From contig NW_020170397.1 in the NCBI RefSeq assembly GCF_000524195.1, forward strand, positions 427,917-491,916: DNA of 64,000 bases, read 5' to 3'. The notes beneath the pieces are model-generated. The model saw only the letters and a list, made by a program, of their open reading frames with translations. It was not told the origin of the DNA and searched no databases. The translations under genes were made by a program, and so were the position numbers. Source of the DNA: Echinococcus granulosus (taxonomy: Eukaryota > Platyhelminthes > Cestoda > Cyclophyllidea > Taeniidae). Numbering within the stretch: position 1 is the first letter of the stretch; every line of letters starts with the position of its first letter. This document shows, in pieces, positions 1 to 13,292 of this stretch.

Positions 1-33
1 ATTAGGTCACCATAATTTTTCTAGCTGAACCCT

Positions 34-53
34 GTGTCACATATGCGTGACAC
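34..53. repeat. GTCAC-N6-GTGAC palindrome, copy 1
   Basis: Seven-base arms GTGTCAC and GTGACAC flank the centre ATATGC. A half-site GTCAC at 6-10 lies exactly 25 nt upstream, where the right arm of a twin palindrome (GTGAC) would be. The left twin is therefore probably decayed and cut by the window edge. The spacer CTAGCTGAACCC resembles the reverse complement of the flank seen at other copies. Confidence 0.85.
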
Positions 54-3000
54 GTGGCATGCAATACGTTCTATCAACTGATCCACTTCTGACTGCATGA
101 GATCGCATCACTAACCAAGTGTTTGGGTGCCTGACCTAAAAATAGGTGTTTTTTTGGGTTTGAAAGACATTAGTCTTTATGTTGGTTAGTTGAAGCCATC
201 AAGTGTGGATTGCGGGAATGGAGCCTCCAACTAGAAAGGCCTTTGTCTCGCTTTATTCTTTAGAGTGGTCGAAGGAAACTAAAATGGGGAGTTCATGTCT
301 ATGAGAAGATATAAAGGTTGTCAAATCTGTGGCTTGAAAGAAGTGGAGTCCATTTTAAGGGGAAGAACCAAGGTTTATCTATTCAATTGAAACTTAATTG
401 ACAATTGCACTGCAAACGTAACAGGGAGTGGAAAGTGGATGAGAAATAAAAACTTGTCAGAAAACAAAAACAAGAAATTTTTCTTCCCCTCTTCCACGCA
501 GTCCCCTTCTGGTACTACCCTTTCCCCCTCCTCCACTCTCCCGAGATTCGGAGGAAAAATTAAGCTCGAGGAGTGATAAACAAGACCTCGTAGTTGCATG
601 TGAACAAGTTCCACTTCCGTTTCCCCTTTTTTGACCACAATCCTGCCACAGTGCCGGGTAATCACCGGGCTTGATTATTTTTCCACACACAAACACCACA
701 TCTTTTGCGAAAATCTCATTTTTTTTTGAGAAAAAAGGTACGAAAAAGAAAGGAAGAATGTACTCCTCATTTGTGAGAAGACTTGTGATTCTTGTGGAAT
801 TGAAAATTCAAAATTTCTTAAGCAAAATTCATTGCTGTTAGGACTCTTTGATTCGTACGGTGAGCATCCTGACTAGAAGGTGGATAGAATAATTCGAAGT
901 TCAAAAGAAAAGAAAAAACTCAGCCGACTCCTCCACAAGTGGCAAATGTTTGTTGGCAAAGAAATGTTTGAAACGAAGCAGCAAACAAGTGTGTTAACTG
1001 TCAAACAAAAAATTAAAAATGCAAAAGTCATGACGTACCCAACTGTTCCCGTGATCAGTGAATAATGACAGCCAACTTCCTGACTGGCTTAAGTTTGGGT
1101 GTCTAGTAATCTATCAGTATGAGATCTGTTGACCCTGAGGTGGCAGTCGCAGTTTGGTCACCGTACCTACACCTCCGGGTTCGGTTTCCACAGCAATGTC
1201 ACGTCAACGGTCTCTCGGCCCTCTTTTACGACTAAAATAAACTCTTCTCTTGAAGGGGATGCTTTGCAGGGCCTCCAGGGATGACATGGGACACTGAGTA
1301 TCACACCTGAATATCAGTGGTTGTAGGTGGTTGAAGCTACGGCGACTCTTAAGAGCAGGAATGTGGAAACACTGACGCCGCTTGGTGGACCGCAGGCGGT
1401 AACAAAACGAAACGAATGGATCAAAAGCCGACCATCTTTCAATACTATATTAAAAATGATTTTTCCCTCCAAACACTTTCCATCTCAGTGAAGTCGGTGA
1501 CTAACCAAGTTCGAGTTGTTTGTTTTTGACACAAGAAGCTATCAAAAAAACATGACATTTCCTTGTTTAAGTAGTCATTAGCACAATTTATCATCCATCC
1601 CCCAGCATAAGGCAAAATAGCTGCGATTTCATTTCATATTTAAAAAAAAACAAGGTTTTGCTTTTAGGAAGTGAACAACTAAAACTATGTCTTGTCAACT
1701 ACGTTTTCCAAAACCCCTTTCTTTTCCAATTGCCTAGTCCCCTTTTTGCGTGACCATGGAATCGGTTAATTCCACGAAGGGATGCCAGTTGACAATTAGA
1801 TGAATCAGAATCGGGAGGGTCAATCCATACTCTTTATCCAATCGGAAAAGAGAAACGTCTAACCAATCAGTTTTCTCCTTTTCTGCATCTTCTCAATAAC
1901 TGTAAATTAATACTTGGGAGAGTCACAATAAATTATCGTACAAGTCCATTTTCCCAACAACAAGGCGAAATGCAATAAAGGTACAAGTTCCTTCTTTTGC
2001 GGTGAAGAAAAGTAAATCAGCCAGTTAGAAGTCAAGTAGGCAATGCAGCGCCTTAGGAATGAGAAGATTCCATTAATCTTTATGTTTGTTTTAGCTGGGT
2101 GGCAGTAAATTATGTGTTATTCCTTGCCAGCCCCGGTTATTGTAAATGGATCTGCGTGTGTATGTCTCAGCGATTTGAGCTGATTAAGGGAGTGGACAAC
2201 TTTCAAGGGGACAGAGTTCTCTTTTTATTGGAAGATCTCAGTACAGCTAAACTGTTCTTTGACATCCAGAACGCATAGACACTACCGACATCCCTACGGG
2301 GTGGTTGGGGCTAGACAGCGACTTAAATGCGGACACTTATTTGTCGACAGGCCTGAGGAATCTGTGTGTACGTGACCGCTGACTGACTGTCGGAAGACAT
2401 CGGGGTGTTCCATTTTCGTGTATCCACAATACCTTGATTGACTCCCCCCACATAGTATGTATCCAAGGCACAATTTCAGGTCCACAGATTTTAGTGTTGA
2501 CAAGACGTCAGGAAATAAGGCTGACTGGCACCACCCTGATTGTTAATGGCAAGCATTCACGCGCCTTCAAGACATTTACAACACTCGGGTGTCAATCTAC
2601 TGATCAATTGAATGTCGCCATCATCGCTATGGTCTACTTGAAGTTTGTTGAATGCACGTACTCACTACCACTGTTGCCTGCCTTCTTAAGTAGGGATGTC
2701 TAATCTTGTCACTTACTGCTGCATGTAATGCCTTTTCAAGAATGACCTGCCAAATCCCAAAGTCCCGGTTTGACTTGAACGAGATTTGATTTTCATGATG
2801 GAATCAAGTTTACGATTTCTTAGACCTGTTTGAACTTTACAAAGTCAAAAATACAACAAATTTTGCATTTTTTTTTCTGGTTTTTAACAAGATCTTCTTT
2901 TGGGAGAGAATTTCCTTACCGGATATAAAACTAATCTGCCATCTAATGAACTCAGTCGATCGGTCGGAGTTCCACCAATTTTTGTCCGGGATAACCAAAT

Positions 3001-6000
3001 ATTCTGAGGTTGATTTTCCTTCTTCTATGTTAGGTCCCTTTCGTCCAAAATGTGTGTAAAAACCCACACTAGGCAGGTACGTTTGACTACAAGCCTGATC
3101 ATCTTTACAAGGGTGGTCAAGTCAAGCTCCTGAAATAGAGGTGCAGGATTTTTTCACACAGCACTTGTCACATTTGCCACTGTCACTCGTAACTTTACTT
3201 TGAGGAGGTGGCCGCCCTAGAAAAGTCTCTTTTAACCTGCGATTGGACCTGGAACACGTCTCGATACCGAGGCTGGGCTAAATTTTCAAATCCACCAATA
3301 TAACTGAATTAATCCAACAAGGATCGAGGGATTTCGGGTACTTCAGGCATCACCAGACCTAAGTGTCCTTTGCGCAATCAAGGCGGAGGAAGAAAGAATC
3401 ATAAATATGTAAGCAGGCTGGAACGTCAAGTCAAGAAGTCCGCCCAGCGGAGACCTTATAAAACACCTTTTTTGACACTTCAATGCCATTACCAGGAAGA
3501 ATGGATGCATTTCTCCTAGAGAGACAAAAGCACGAAAGAAACACTTAATTTGCGGTAGAATAAAGAAGGATGCGTTGGATTTGTTTAGGGTAAATCAGTG
3601 TTGCTGCACCGACAATGGAATTTCAAGACGCGGCATCCATGTTCAAGTCGCACGGAGACTTTATTTGTTCGACTAGCCAAGGAATCCTCACATACTGTGG
3701 TTGATTGCAAGTTCACCCCCATATGTCATGACTCCGTCCGGACAGCAGTAACGAGGAGGATGGGCGATGTTGAACCTGCATCTGATGAACTGCATGAAGC
3801 GATGAGGTATCCTGCGAACATGGCCGCAAATCTCTTACAGGTCTTTAAACACAACTGCCACCCGAAAAGATGCTGGATTGAAGAGGATGTTTCAGCTAGT
3901 GATACTTCCACTCCTCAATCGTCATTGCAGCTTGCCCATTGCAGAACCACTGGAGAGTTAAATAAGCCAACTCGAGTAAAACTAACAAGACGGATTCATT
4001 CCACCAACGACGAAGCCATCCAGCAGGTTCAAGGACAAGTCGACCGTTTTAAACAAACCTCTTCTCCCCTCTTATTTCATTAAAGTTTCTAAAAATCCCA
4101 GATCAACTTAAACACTACCGGCGTGAATTCATCACGCTCTAAACCACCTGTCAAAATGGGACTGGGACGAGGTGTCACCTCATTGTGCATGACATGGCGT
4201 CATGGTCAAAGTTGTCACCTTTCTGCCATCGTTCCATGTCTTGAAATAGCCTCAAAGAGATGTGCGACAGGTAGGAGACAAAGAGGCCAAGGCTCCAGAA
4301 TTTAAAACATATGGGTGGTGGAAACCAAGTGTGTTTGCTTGGCCCCTTTTTAAACTACGGAGGAGGACCGATTCAGGCACACTTAAACAAAAAGGCCTTA
4401 ACCACATACTTGGCGGACAAAAATGTTCAAGTTGCTTGCGGTACAAAATCGTTACAATTGTCCCTGGGGACCTGTGGAATACATTTGTTTTGCTTTCTAC
4501 AATTTTCTGGTCATTTGAAACCTCTCAGAGCAGGGAATAAACCTGATGTAATTTGAGCTCGTCTGTTTTGTGAAGTCGCAGAGCTCCCTCGCACAACTTA
4601 TCAAACTTCTTCATCTGCAATTGGCCTTCGGATAAAGTTGAAAGTACTGCAGGAGTCTGTCTAAAGGAGAATGGTAAGCAGTCGTGTTTGGAGATCTCTA
4701 GGCAGGTCAGTTGTGGACTTTAAGCCCCGGTCACAGTTTCTTAGCCATGACTGGGTTTGGTGTTTGAAACAGTATCAGTGGAGTGAGGGGGGACATCCTT
4801 CATGAAGTCCACTTGAAGTCAGTCAATGGACAGGCGAGCCCGCTGTAAGGAGGAGAGAGAGAATTAGAGAAAAGGAAAGACACCAGAAGTAGATTTGATT
4901 TGGTGCTGACGTGGAAAGTAGAACTTGGCCCATTGTTTTGCATCCTTCTTCCTTTTGGGGCAGCTGACTTAACGAGTAGAGGAACCTCTTTTCATCCCGA
5001 CGAATAATTTGTCGTTTTGCAAATGCCTCCGAGAATATTTCTGTCAGTCTGTCAGAAAAAGTCGTTTTCCTTTATGACAACCCAGGTCCTCATGTCCACG
5101 AGAAGGTCTGCGCTTTGGTTAGAGAGATTCGAGGGATAGAGGGAGGGAGAGAGGAAGGGTGGTAGTGCCTCTTTCTTCTTTTCTGTTTTTCCACCTGATC
5201 CACCTTTCCCTAAGTGATGGTTATCAACCTTTTCCTGCATAGAACAACCAGGAAATTAACAAAAAGTGGAAACGAAGGTGAGTCAGGGTAATTTTTTGGA
5301 TTCTAGAGACAAAAAACCATCAACAATCGCTCAAGTTAACTCATAACTGTTTGTGGGAAGACGAAACAGCGTTTTTGTCCTCCCATATCTACTATAAAAA
5401 GGTGCAGGAGTCAGCATTGCTTAATTTGATCCCGAGACTACTTCTATCTGGCAAATTGGTGGAAGAATGTTTATGTGGACTACGTCAAGGTAGAAGGGAA
5501 GCAGCACTCTAACAAACGCTGGAGTTGAAGGCTGCGGTAAGTGGTTCTTTAATTTGGCAGGTTCTTCCATCTTCCAGTCTCGCCATACGTCAACAGTAAC
5601 TCTCCCCTCTTGTTCACATGCCTTTTGGGACTTCAGAGCGCCACATCGGGCAGTAGATGTGTCCGAAACACAAATTCTTCTCTTCTGTCACTGGTCCTCG
5701 ATGGGGAGATAAAGCCCGCCCTTTCGGAACTCCTCATATGTGATTTGTAACACCTGAAGGCAGGTGCTTAGGACTTTTACATAACGGAAAGAGACTTTTA
5801 AAGTAGTTCCAGAGTAAAAGCAAATGCCCACCTTAGAACTTGCCGCACTGTGCTTTGGCAATGCCCAGTTAAGCGATAGAGGAATTCCCTTGCCAAAGTC
5901 CCACTATAAACATTTTCTTGGGGTAATCGAGGAAATAGTACCTGTAGAAGATAACCCTGTAGAAGAGCTATAAGATCGTCCTTTTCATATTTTATTTCCT

Positions 6001-7089
6001 CTGTTTAATTTGACATTATTTAGGCTTCTTGGATAAATCAAAAAGAAGGTTTACAGTATTTTTTAAGAAAGTGTTAAAACACCTTTTTACACTTTTTCGG
6101 ACCATTATATCACCAATTAAACTAATCATATCATTTATGTGCATGGTTTTTTCTTTTTTTATGAAAAGTCGCCTTTTACAACTTATTTGCTCAATTTCCA
6201 TATTTGTCTTTTTCCACTAAAACTTGCTACTTAAACGGAGTTATCAGTAGTATGTTCTATTCCGAAGAAGGAGAATTGGAAAAGGGAAATATCTTCTCAA
6301 GATACCTCAATGAAGAAGCCTTGTGTCATATTACTAATAAGAAATCCCCATTTCTGGTGAACACTTCCTTTTTACACAGAGAAAGTGCCACGATAAAGCA
6401 TTTGCGAGTGCCGCGGAGGACTGGATAATGAATGTCCCTGCAAGGCGCATTCTTATTTCTAACCATGGATAAACAGACATGAGTGTTGGGCACCTCAAAA
6501 GATTAATACGAAAATTGCGGACTAAAAAGCACATGATTTATTTCCCTCTCTTAAGGGACAGAGGCGAAGATCGGGCGGGAGGAGGATGTGGGAGGAAGGA
6601 GAAATTGACAGTGTTTAAAGAAACAAAGTGCCACTGACTTATTTTATGGAAATTTAAGGCATGCTCCTTAAAAGCAACTACTCTTGATTCTCAAACTTTA
6701 AATCATTTTGTTTGAACCGATGAAAAACTTAAACCTCATACCTGCGAACAGATAGTATAGTGGATGATGGACTAGCCCGTCTCATCGGACTGTACTTCAA
6801 ACCTTCCAACACTTTTCTCAGTTGGTAAATTAATCTTCTTTCACCTTGGAAAAGACTTGAGTTCCTTTTTTAAATCGGCTGTTAATGATGCATTGGGATG
6901 TGTCACAGATAGACCCGCTTTATCATGTAGACATCCCTTAAGCATAGAGTCACTTACTTATTTAGTATGAGCCGAAGAGGCCGATAGCTAAACAGCCAAA
7001 TCTGCGTAAAAGTGGATGTTTAGTGACTACCTCAATGCCAGAAACAGCGTAAAGGTTGGCCAATAGTAAGTTATTTGAACCCGTCTACT

Positions 7090-7105
7090 GTCACGTATGT
7101 GTGAC
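7090..7105. repeat. GTCAC-N6-GTGAC palindrome, copy 2
   Basis: Intact five-base arms flank the centre GTATGT. The core is preceded by T and followed by G, as in most copies. The left flank TTGAACCCGTCTACT recalls the CTGAACCC flank of copy 1. Confidence 0.85.
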
Positions 7106-7220
7106 GCAACTGTTTTTCTATCCCACCTCCAATTCTCCAGTGGAATCATGGAACTAGTACCAAGAAAAGGCGGTAATTAGCGCTTAAAGAGCTGTTATTT
7201 AGGAAACCCAACGGAGAAGG

Positions 7221-7344
7221 TTGAGAAGAAGGCCATATTCCCCTTTCCTTCCTCTCCCACCTTCTCTCCCTAACCGAAGCGTGCATCACAGCTTGATCTT
7301 CCACTATGCAGTATACAGTCTGGCGAATATGGCCTTCTTCTCAA
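7221..7344. repeat. perfect 20-bp inverted repeat, 84-bp loop
   Basis: The left arm (7221-7240) reads TTGAGAAGAAGGCCATATTC and the right arm (7325-7344) is its exact reverse complement. Homology stops sharply at both ends of each arm. The loop is pyrimidine-rich in its first half. It could be the stem of a hairpin RNA, the ends of a small non-autonomous element, or the result of a local inverted duplication. No target-site duplication is evident beside the arms. Confidence 0.9.
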
Positions 7345-9159
7345 AGATTGAATATTTCTTTTTCTAAGCCCCTCTGATGTGTATCGTAGAAGCTAGACAG
7401 ACAGATAGATCACAAACAAAAGTGTTGCTTAGCCATCATCAAAGGAACAAAGCATGATGAGCACCACAAACACACAGGCACGCACACAATGGGTAGAATT
7501 TTCTAGAGGTAGTGTCGCCAAAGTGGGCGGTGGGTGGTGAGTAAGTCAGGAAATGAATGATGGAAGTGATCGCTACACCGACTGTTACTGAAGTCTGCTA
7601 CTTGATCAGTCGATTTCTTGACTTTCCCAATCGCGGAGATTTCACCACTCAGCTAAAAGTTCCTGACTTCCATCTCCATGCATAATCATTCATGAGGTAA
7701 ACGGTAGATCTTTCTAAGCTTGACTGCCTCTTCTGGTGCTTTTTTGCAGAAAAAATCTTTTTTACCCGTCAAATGACTTACAGCAGGAGCCAGACATTTC
7801 AGAATGTCTTTCAGGACCCCCTGGATTCAATGAAACGCAATGAGATCAGCTGCCTCCCCACTGTCGCTAATTTGTAGCCAGTACGGAGGATGGCGAATCA
7901 TACCTGTTAACACCTCGCCAACCCTTTCGTTCAGCGTCTTCTTTGGAAGGGCGTAGAGGAAGGACTCGGACTGAAAGGGCTGATGAGAAGCGCATAACTG
8001 TGAAAAGGAAATCCCCTTAAAGAAGCAAATTTTTGCCTCTGCAGCCATTGACTTATCCTGGAACATTATTCCTTTATGTGTTGTCGGTAAATGGTTAAAA
8101 ATCCCACCAACTTGCACTCACTCTATCACAGATGATATTTCCTTGTGTCTTTAGTGCCTTCTAAGACGAATGAAGTGTAGAATTGGGTATCCAGTAGTGC
8201 TTTTTCATAACGGATTTTTCATTCTTTAACTGACGATTTCTCGACCCATTGGCCCAACAAATGCTTTCGCTTATCATAGGTGTTTCAAAACAACCCATTT
8301 TTCACCTTTTATGATATCCTTGGTGTTCACTATATGAGGGGACTTTCGGTTCCTGCCAATTGAAAAGGCGATGCTGCCGAAGCGTTGCCAGGCACCAAAT
8401 CTGCCACACCAAATCGGAAGTCTCACCGATGTGGACTGCTCTAGATATTGCTGGTCCAAATGCTAAGCGCATACAACAGAGGATGGTGATGGACAAAGCT
8501 TATTGCCGGTGGATCCCACTGGGCTCGTAAGTAGTGAGACTCAAGTGCTCAACAATGATAACTTGGAATGGTTTTGAACGGAGACGCCACCTGGTCAACC
8601 GGTCGTGCGGCTGTCCATCTGTCCTCCAGACGGGTCTCAATCTTAGGCCACCAAACGGGAGCCACTCCTGTGATGAAACATTTCGCTCCGCAGAAGCGGT
8701 TTAGCCTTGTCGACTGACAATTCTTTCTAGACAGACACTGAAGTAGGTGAAAGAATTTAACAGGAATTTAGGTCAGAAAAATGAATGCAGTTGCCACTTC
8801 TTTAGATGTCCTTAGTCCTCTTTTTTCCCCAATAAATGCTCCTCTTCGCAGGCATTTCATACGCCTTCTTTCAATTCGGCGACTTTTGGAACCGAAATGA
8901 CTTTGGAAGATTAATCTCCTTGATGCACAAATACCTCTCCGCTTATTGCCCCATTACCGGTGTCTGACGGGTTTAAATTGGTCCCTTATATCCACCGAGC
9001 GCCTTCCGAAACCCTCTTTTGTCCAGCTGACAGGTAAGGTCAATGGTTGCTTGTTTATTTAGTTGCTTTTTTTACTATCCTCCTTTCCATACTACTAAAA
9101 AAATGATTTGATATTGTTCTTTTTGAGATGAGCAAAAAAACCGACTGAAACAACTTATC
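7345..9159. other. no supported gene
   Basis: Unique-looking sequence without a recognisable exon or RNA gene. A minus-strand open frame at 7827-8117 (96 codons) has no recognisable motif and no convincing splice context. Confidence 0.45.
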
Positions 9160-9400
9160 TGCTTGTTCAACTCCCGGTATCGGTAACGGGTCATTTAGGG
9201 GCTCCGCCATTGTACCTCCGCCCGACTGCCTGGCCTCTGAACCATGTCAGTAGCCCTCAGCCCATCGGTTCGTTGACAATACATTTACTGTCTGAGTATT
9301 ATGCCTTCTTTTATCCTCAAGGAAGTCTCGGGACGTTGTGTTAGTGATAGTGGAAAGCAATCTCCATCTTAAGGGACGTCTGTCCTGATTGCTACTGCTG
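9160..9400. repeat. spaced direct duplication, copy A
   Basis: This stretch aligns with 9880-10080 about 0.7 kb downstream in the same orientation. Shared blocks include GGTAACGG, ACCTCCG, CTGGCCTC and AGCCC, followed by AAGTCTCGGG against AAGCCTTGGG. Divergence is substantial with small indels, so the duplication is old. It may be two copies of one dispersed element rather than a local duplication. No coding function is recognised. Confidence 0.65.
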
Positions 9401-9879
9401 GGTAATAAAATTAGCGGGGTGGAGGAAGGGCACATTCTGTGAATGAAAGAATCGGTGATGACCCCTAGCAGAAGGTCTAGAAATGACATCAACCTAGTCG
9501 TGGCCATGAACCATCTGGAAAAGTTCGCTACTTAGCAGTCTACTTTGCCTCCATCGCTCTACTACCTAATGGAATTCCGATGAAACTGGAAACCATTTAA
9601 GTAAGAACAAAGCAGTAAGGAGAAATAAACGTCTAAACACCGCGTTCCAACGACTAGCGATATACTTACGAGATGGTCAGCACATCCCCTTGTCCACCTA
9701 GGTAGGACAAAGCTCCTGATTCAGTAGAATTGCCAAGATACTGTGTTGTTGTGATGTGATGGGTCGTGAGTGTTGCCTTGCAACACCAATTACATTGAGA
9801 CGGCTGACGTAGGATGTTGGCGAAGGAGAGCGTTGGGGAGGATGCTTAAAAGAAAATGAGGAGCTAAGTAATACTTTAA

Positions 9880-10080
9880 GTGTTTGTCTAACTCTCGATT
9901 TTGGTAACGGAGGCACTTGATACCTCCGTCATTGTCCGCCTGCAGGGCGACCTGGCCTCCGGGCAATACCAGCAGCCCCAAGCCCTTCTGTGCATTGGCA
10001 ATGCGTATTCTATCCTCTCCCGTCTTCAGGGAAGCCTTGGGGCGCTAGACCACCTTAAAGGCTCAGATGAGACTACTTGA
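9880..10080. repeat. spaced direct duplication, copy B
   Basis: Counterpart of 9160-9400. The best-matching part starts at TGTTTGTCTAACTC (compare TTGTTCAACTCC in copy A) and continues through GGTAACGG and CCTGGCCTCC to the CCACCTTAAAGG block. Sequence between the copies (9401-9879) shows no obvious relation to either. Confidence 0.65.
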
Positions 10081-10640
10081 ATATGCAAGGGAGATCGCCA
10101 TAAAACGCACACCCGTTCGCCTGTAAGGTGTGAATTTATAAGTAGACTAGTGGATGCTATCCCTTAAGTCAGTTAAACTATGGCGTCATCTCCTACTAAG
10201 AAGTCAACCTCACGGTTCCAATGGCAGATGTTAGAAATCCAGAGAGAGAAAGACGAAGAAAGAGAGAGAGGGTGGACCCTAATCGGTTCATTTATGAAGG
10301 GCGCGTAATACAACGTGGAGCATTCACAATTCACATTTTTACCAATGGGAGATTTTGGAGGGGTTTCATGGCCCTGTTGTTGGATGTGTTTAAGCAAAGA
10401 GCAAAAAAGAGAGGAAAAGGGTACAAAAGTAAAAATGTTGGCAAATGATGGGGTAAATGGGAGAGGAGGAGTTTGTGGGAATGTACGATTGTAGAGCGAC
10501 TGATAGCAGTTACGTGTGGTAGTTGTAACAACTTTTCCACAGTAAAAAATGACAGAGTTTTCGTCTTTTTAAAATATGGGTATTAATTTGAGGAATGACA
10601 GATAGATCAAACTGAAGGAAATTGGTAAACGTACGAGTGC
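10081..10640. other. no supported gene
   Basis: Non-coding sequence between the second duplication copy and the first minisatellite. It includes a purine-rich patch around 10240-10272. No exon or RNA gene is recognised. Confidence 0.45.
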
Positions 10641-11018
10641 GGAATGGATGGATGGATGGAGGCTGGATGGATGGATTGATACAGAATGGATGGACAAGTG
10701 ATGGATGGATCGATGGATACGGTATAAATGGATGGATGGAATGCTGGATACCAGTTAGATGGATGGTGAATGGATAGATGAATTGATGGATGCGAGATGA
10801 ATGGATAGATTGATGGACATGAAATGAATGAATGGATACGCAATAGATGGGTGTGGGATGTATAGGAGATGGATGGACACCGGATGGACGGATGTGGAGT
10901 AGATGAATGTTGAATGAATGCATAGTAGATAGATTGATGGATTGATGGATTGATGGATACGAGATAAATATGTGGTGGATAGTTGGATGAATATGGGATA
11001 TCTGATGGATTTTGAATA
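10641..11018. repeat. degenerate ATGG minisatellite 1
   Basis: Imperfect repeats of GGAT/ATGG are mixed with variants such as TGATGGAT, GAATGGAT and TACGGAT. The open frames here, rich in His-Pro-Ser-Ile on the minus strand, are translation artefacts of the repeat. A similar array lies 2.3 kb to the right. Confidence 0.9.
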
Positions 11019-11766
11019 GATCGTCCTTTGCGCTGAGCTCCGGGTTCGCTTAAAGTGGATGTTTTCCTTCTCCAACTACGAGCGGTATATGTTGTCTACG
11101 CCTTCTTTCCTGGTTGTTTTAATCCATAATCCTACTACCTTGGCCGTTCTTGCTAAAAATTATGCGGTATTTATAATCCTCGGCTCCCTTTTGTTTTTTT
11201 TTCGGTTGATCACCTCTACAACCTGCGATATTCCGAAATGCCTCCTTTCTTTCTCTCTACGAGGTATTCTCTGGGCCACAGTTATCTGTAAGCAACCACA
11301 GATGGAGCATTTAAACAAGAAAGGATTCTTTGATTATATGTAGAGAAAGAGATTAAAAGAGTTGGATACTGCAATCGGATATTGAACATTTTTCTGCCTT
11401 TTCTGACCTAACGCTTAACCCTAGCATTCCATTGCCTTCCACTGGACTGATTTGTCGGTACGACAGAAGATTCGGAGGCTATCTCTCTTCACTGTCTTAG
11501 TTCACCATGTGTGCTTGCTTTTTAATTTAAAAATTTCTAATAAGATAGAGAAAATTTGTCCATCTTTTGTGCTTTTTCAGCCTGCAGCAGGTGCTAACTG
11601 ATCTATTAGGTGTTCCATGAGCTAGCTAAATTATTCCTCATGGAAATTACTCTTTTCCTGTATTATGCAGTCAGCAGGATCATTGCAATCGCCAATGCCT
11701 CATCAAGGTTAACTCGACCCTCACAGAAGATGCTTATGGTATTGAACAGGAGAATTTGAGCCCAGC

Positions 11767-11782
11767 GTCACACATGTGTGAC
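11767..11782. repeat. GTCAC-N6-GTGAC palindrome, copy 3 (twin left)
   Basis: A perfect 16-bp palindrome with centre ACATGT. It is separated by 27 nt from copy 4. The spacer, read on the minus strand, begins ACCTGATTCAAGTAG and continues AAAAATT, closely matching the spacer beside copy 1. Confidence 0.9.
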
Positions 11783-11809
11783 ACCTCAATTTTTCTACTT
11801 GAATCAGGT

Positions 11810-11825
11810 GTCACAAATATGTGAC
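11810..11825. repeat. GTCAC-N6-GTGAC palindrome, copy 4 (twin right)
   Basis: The centre is AAATAT and the arms extend to GTGTCAC and GTGACAC. The left flank GAATCAGG is the clearest example of the family flank; a decayed copy at about 19046-19066 shares AATCAGG in the same position. Confidence 0.9.
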
Positions 11826-13292
11826 ACACGTTTACTTGCAGCAGTTTGATTGTGTAAATTTATATTGAGGGAACCGATATAGTCGACTTACTTCATCTGA
11901 GGAGGGCAGGACTTCATCCCGAGTTTTTTATAGCAGAATAATAAACAATTACGATTGAGGTGGTCAATTGGCGTTCTAGACATACCCACATGGCAGTTTT
12001 GACAAGCAAATCTCCACTCAAAGTTAAAGTCCAGGTTACATTAACTTATGATCGACTCGGAAACTGGAATCACCTGTCGGTTTTCCTATCATCTGATGAT
12101 GGGAGCTTTCCCTTCCTCCTTCATCCCCCTATTCAATTGCACATCTACAGGTTTATATCTCTAAGGGGAAGTAAATTGACACCGGCATTATCATCAGAAC
12201 CTTTATGATCGGGAGAAATTGACTTAGTTTCTTTTTTCATCCCGACTGCGTCTTAATATCTATCATCGCCTTTTTTCTCCCTTCATCGAATGTCAAACTG
12301 TGATTGGTTAGATGTGTGGAACGTTTTGATTGGACGACGTAAGAGTTCATTCTTTTCCATGCCATGTGCTGACCCAAAATCCAGTAATTTTAGGCCATTG
12401 TGCTTCTACTCTTCAAGGTATGTCAAATTTTGAAGTGAATTCCAAATGTCGAGCAGATTTTGCTTATCCATCTGGTTCTTGCATGAACTACCCCGGAAAC
12501 CCTGCAAAAAATTGTGTGGTTTGCAGGCAGACCTCCCCGTTGTTTCACCTTTTTAAGTTGTGGGAGGTTGTAGAAATGCATGAGATTACTACAAAACTAC
12601 AAATCTTAACACAAAAAATGCATTCCAATCCACACGTTTGAGACGTTTTGCGTGGGAGGGTGAATTCTTCCTTACGCCCAACCCCCACCTCCTCCTCTCC
12701 TCGAGGAGGATTTTCGGATATTCTGGAACATTTTTACACTCGTGAAGACAAACTCCCTGTGCAGTGTCATGCGCATTAAGGTCAAGGACATTTGCAGGAA
12801 CAAGAAACATGGGAAATACGCCATCATCCAAAAGCATTTCCCTACTCCAGCCAGTAGGTATGTACGCATCCGCTTCTCCTTGGGTGTTCGTCACTTGGTT
12901 AATATGGCTGGCGACTGTTTGACACACGTGTGTAGAGCGGTGCCAAATGAATGTAGACACAAGTTTGGATGCATCATGTGCCGTTCCATGGTAGTCACTG
13001 CTTTGCGCTTAAGCTAAACCCCCAAAAAAAGGCTGCTGATTAAAAAAACCTGAGGAGTGGAATTTGTTCCTGATGGCTTCACAAAACTAATCTAAATGAG
13101 GCTTAAAACTGCTTAAAGTATCTCAACAAATTTGTCAAGCAGAATGTCGAGCGATGACGGCAGTGGAATGGACTGTCCAGAAATGGTTTAAACAGTTGGC
13201 ATTGGGAGAGGAACTAATCACTGGAGTGAAGCAGGTTGGTCATTCGAGGATGATAGATAGCGAAAAATTTTTGCAGCGATTAAGATAAGAAA

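Larger units (their letters stand above)
1..7220. other. no supported gene; mostly unique non-coding sequence
   Basis: I see no conserved protein segment, no chain of phase-compatible exons and no RNA gene here. The longest open frame (3598-4083, plus strand, 161 codons, TTG start) resembles no known protein and has a length expected by chance in six frames of a 64-kb window. Palindromes occur at 34-53 and 7090-7105. The stretch is probably intergenic or a long intron of a gene outside the window. Confidence 0.5.
11019..13292. other. no supported gene; contains a palindrome pair
   Basis: No exon is recognised between the two minisatellites. CCAAT-box-like ATTGG motifs occur at about 12303 and 12330 without a convincing downstream gene. 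The twin palindrome at 11767-11825 lies here. Confidence 0.45.

Noticed and set aside
3598..4083. 161-codon plus-strand frame
   Set aside because: No recognisable motif, TTG rather than ATG start, and by my rough estimate one or two frames of this length are expected by chance in the window.
6016..6220. Complementary open frames on both strands, one Phe/Ile-rich
   Set aside because: AT-rich low-complexity sequence; the hydrophobic composition follows from base bias.
10510..11075. Minus-strand frames of 78-137 codons rich in His-Pro-Ser-Ile
   Set aside because: They are direct translations of the ATGG minisatellite, and all frames are similarly biased.
12915..12934. ACACACGTGTGT palindrome resembling the dispersed family
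   Set aside because: The register of the arms differs (GACAC rather than GTCAC, with a CG centre), so it is not counted as a copy.
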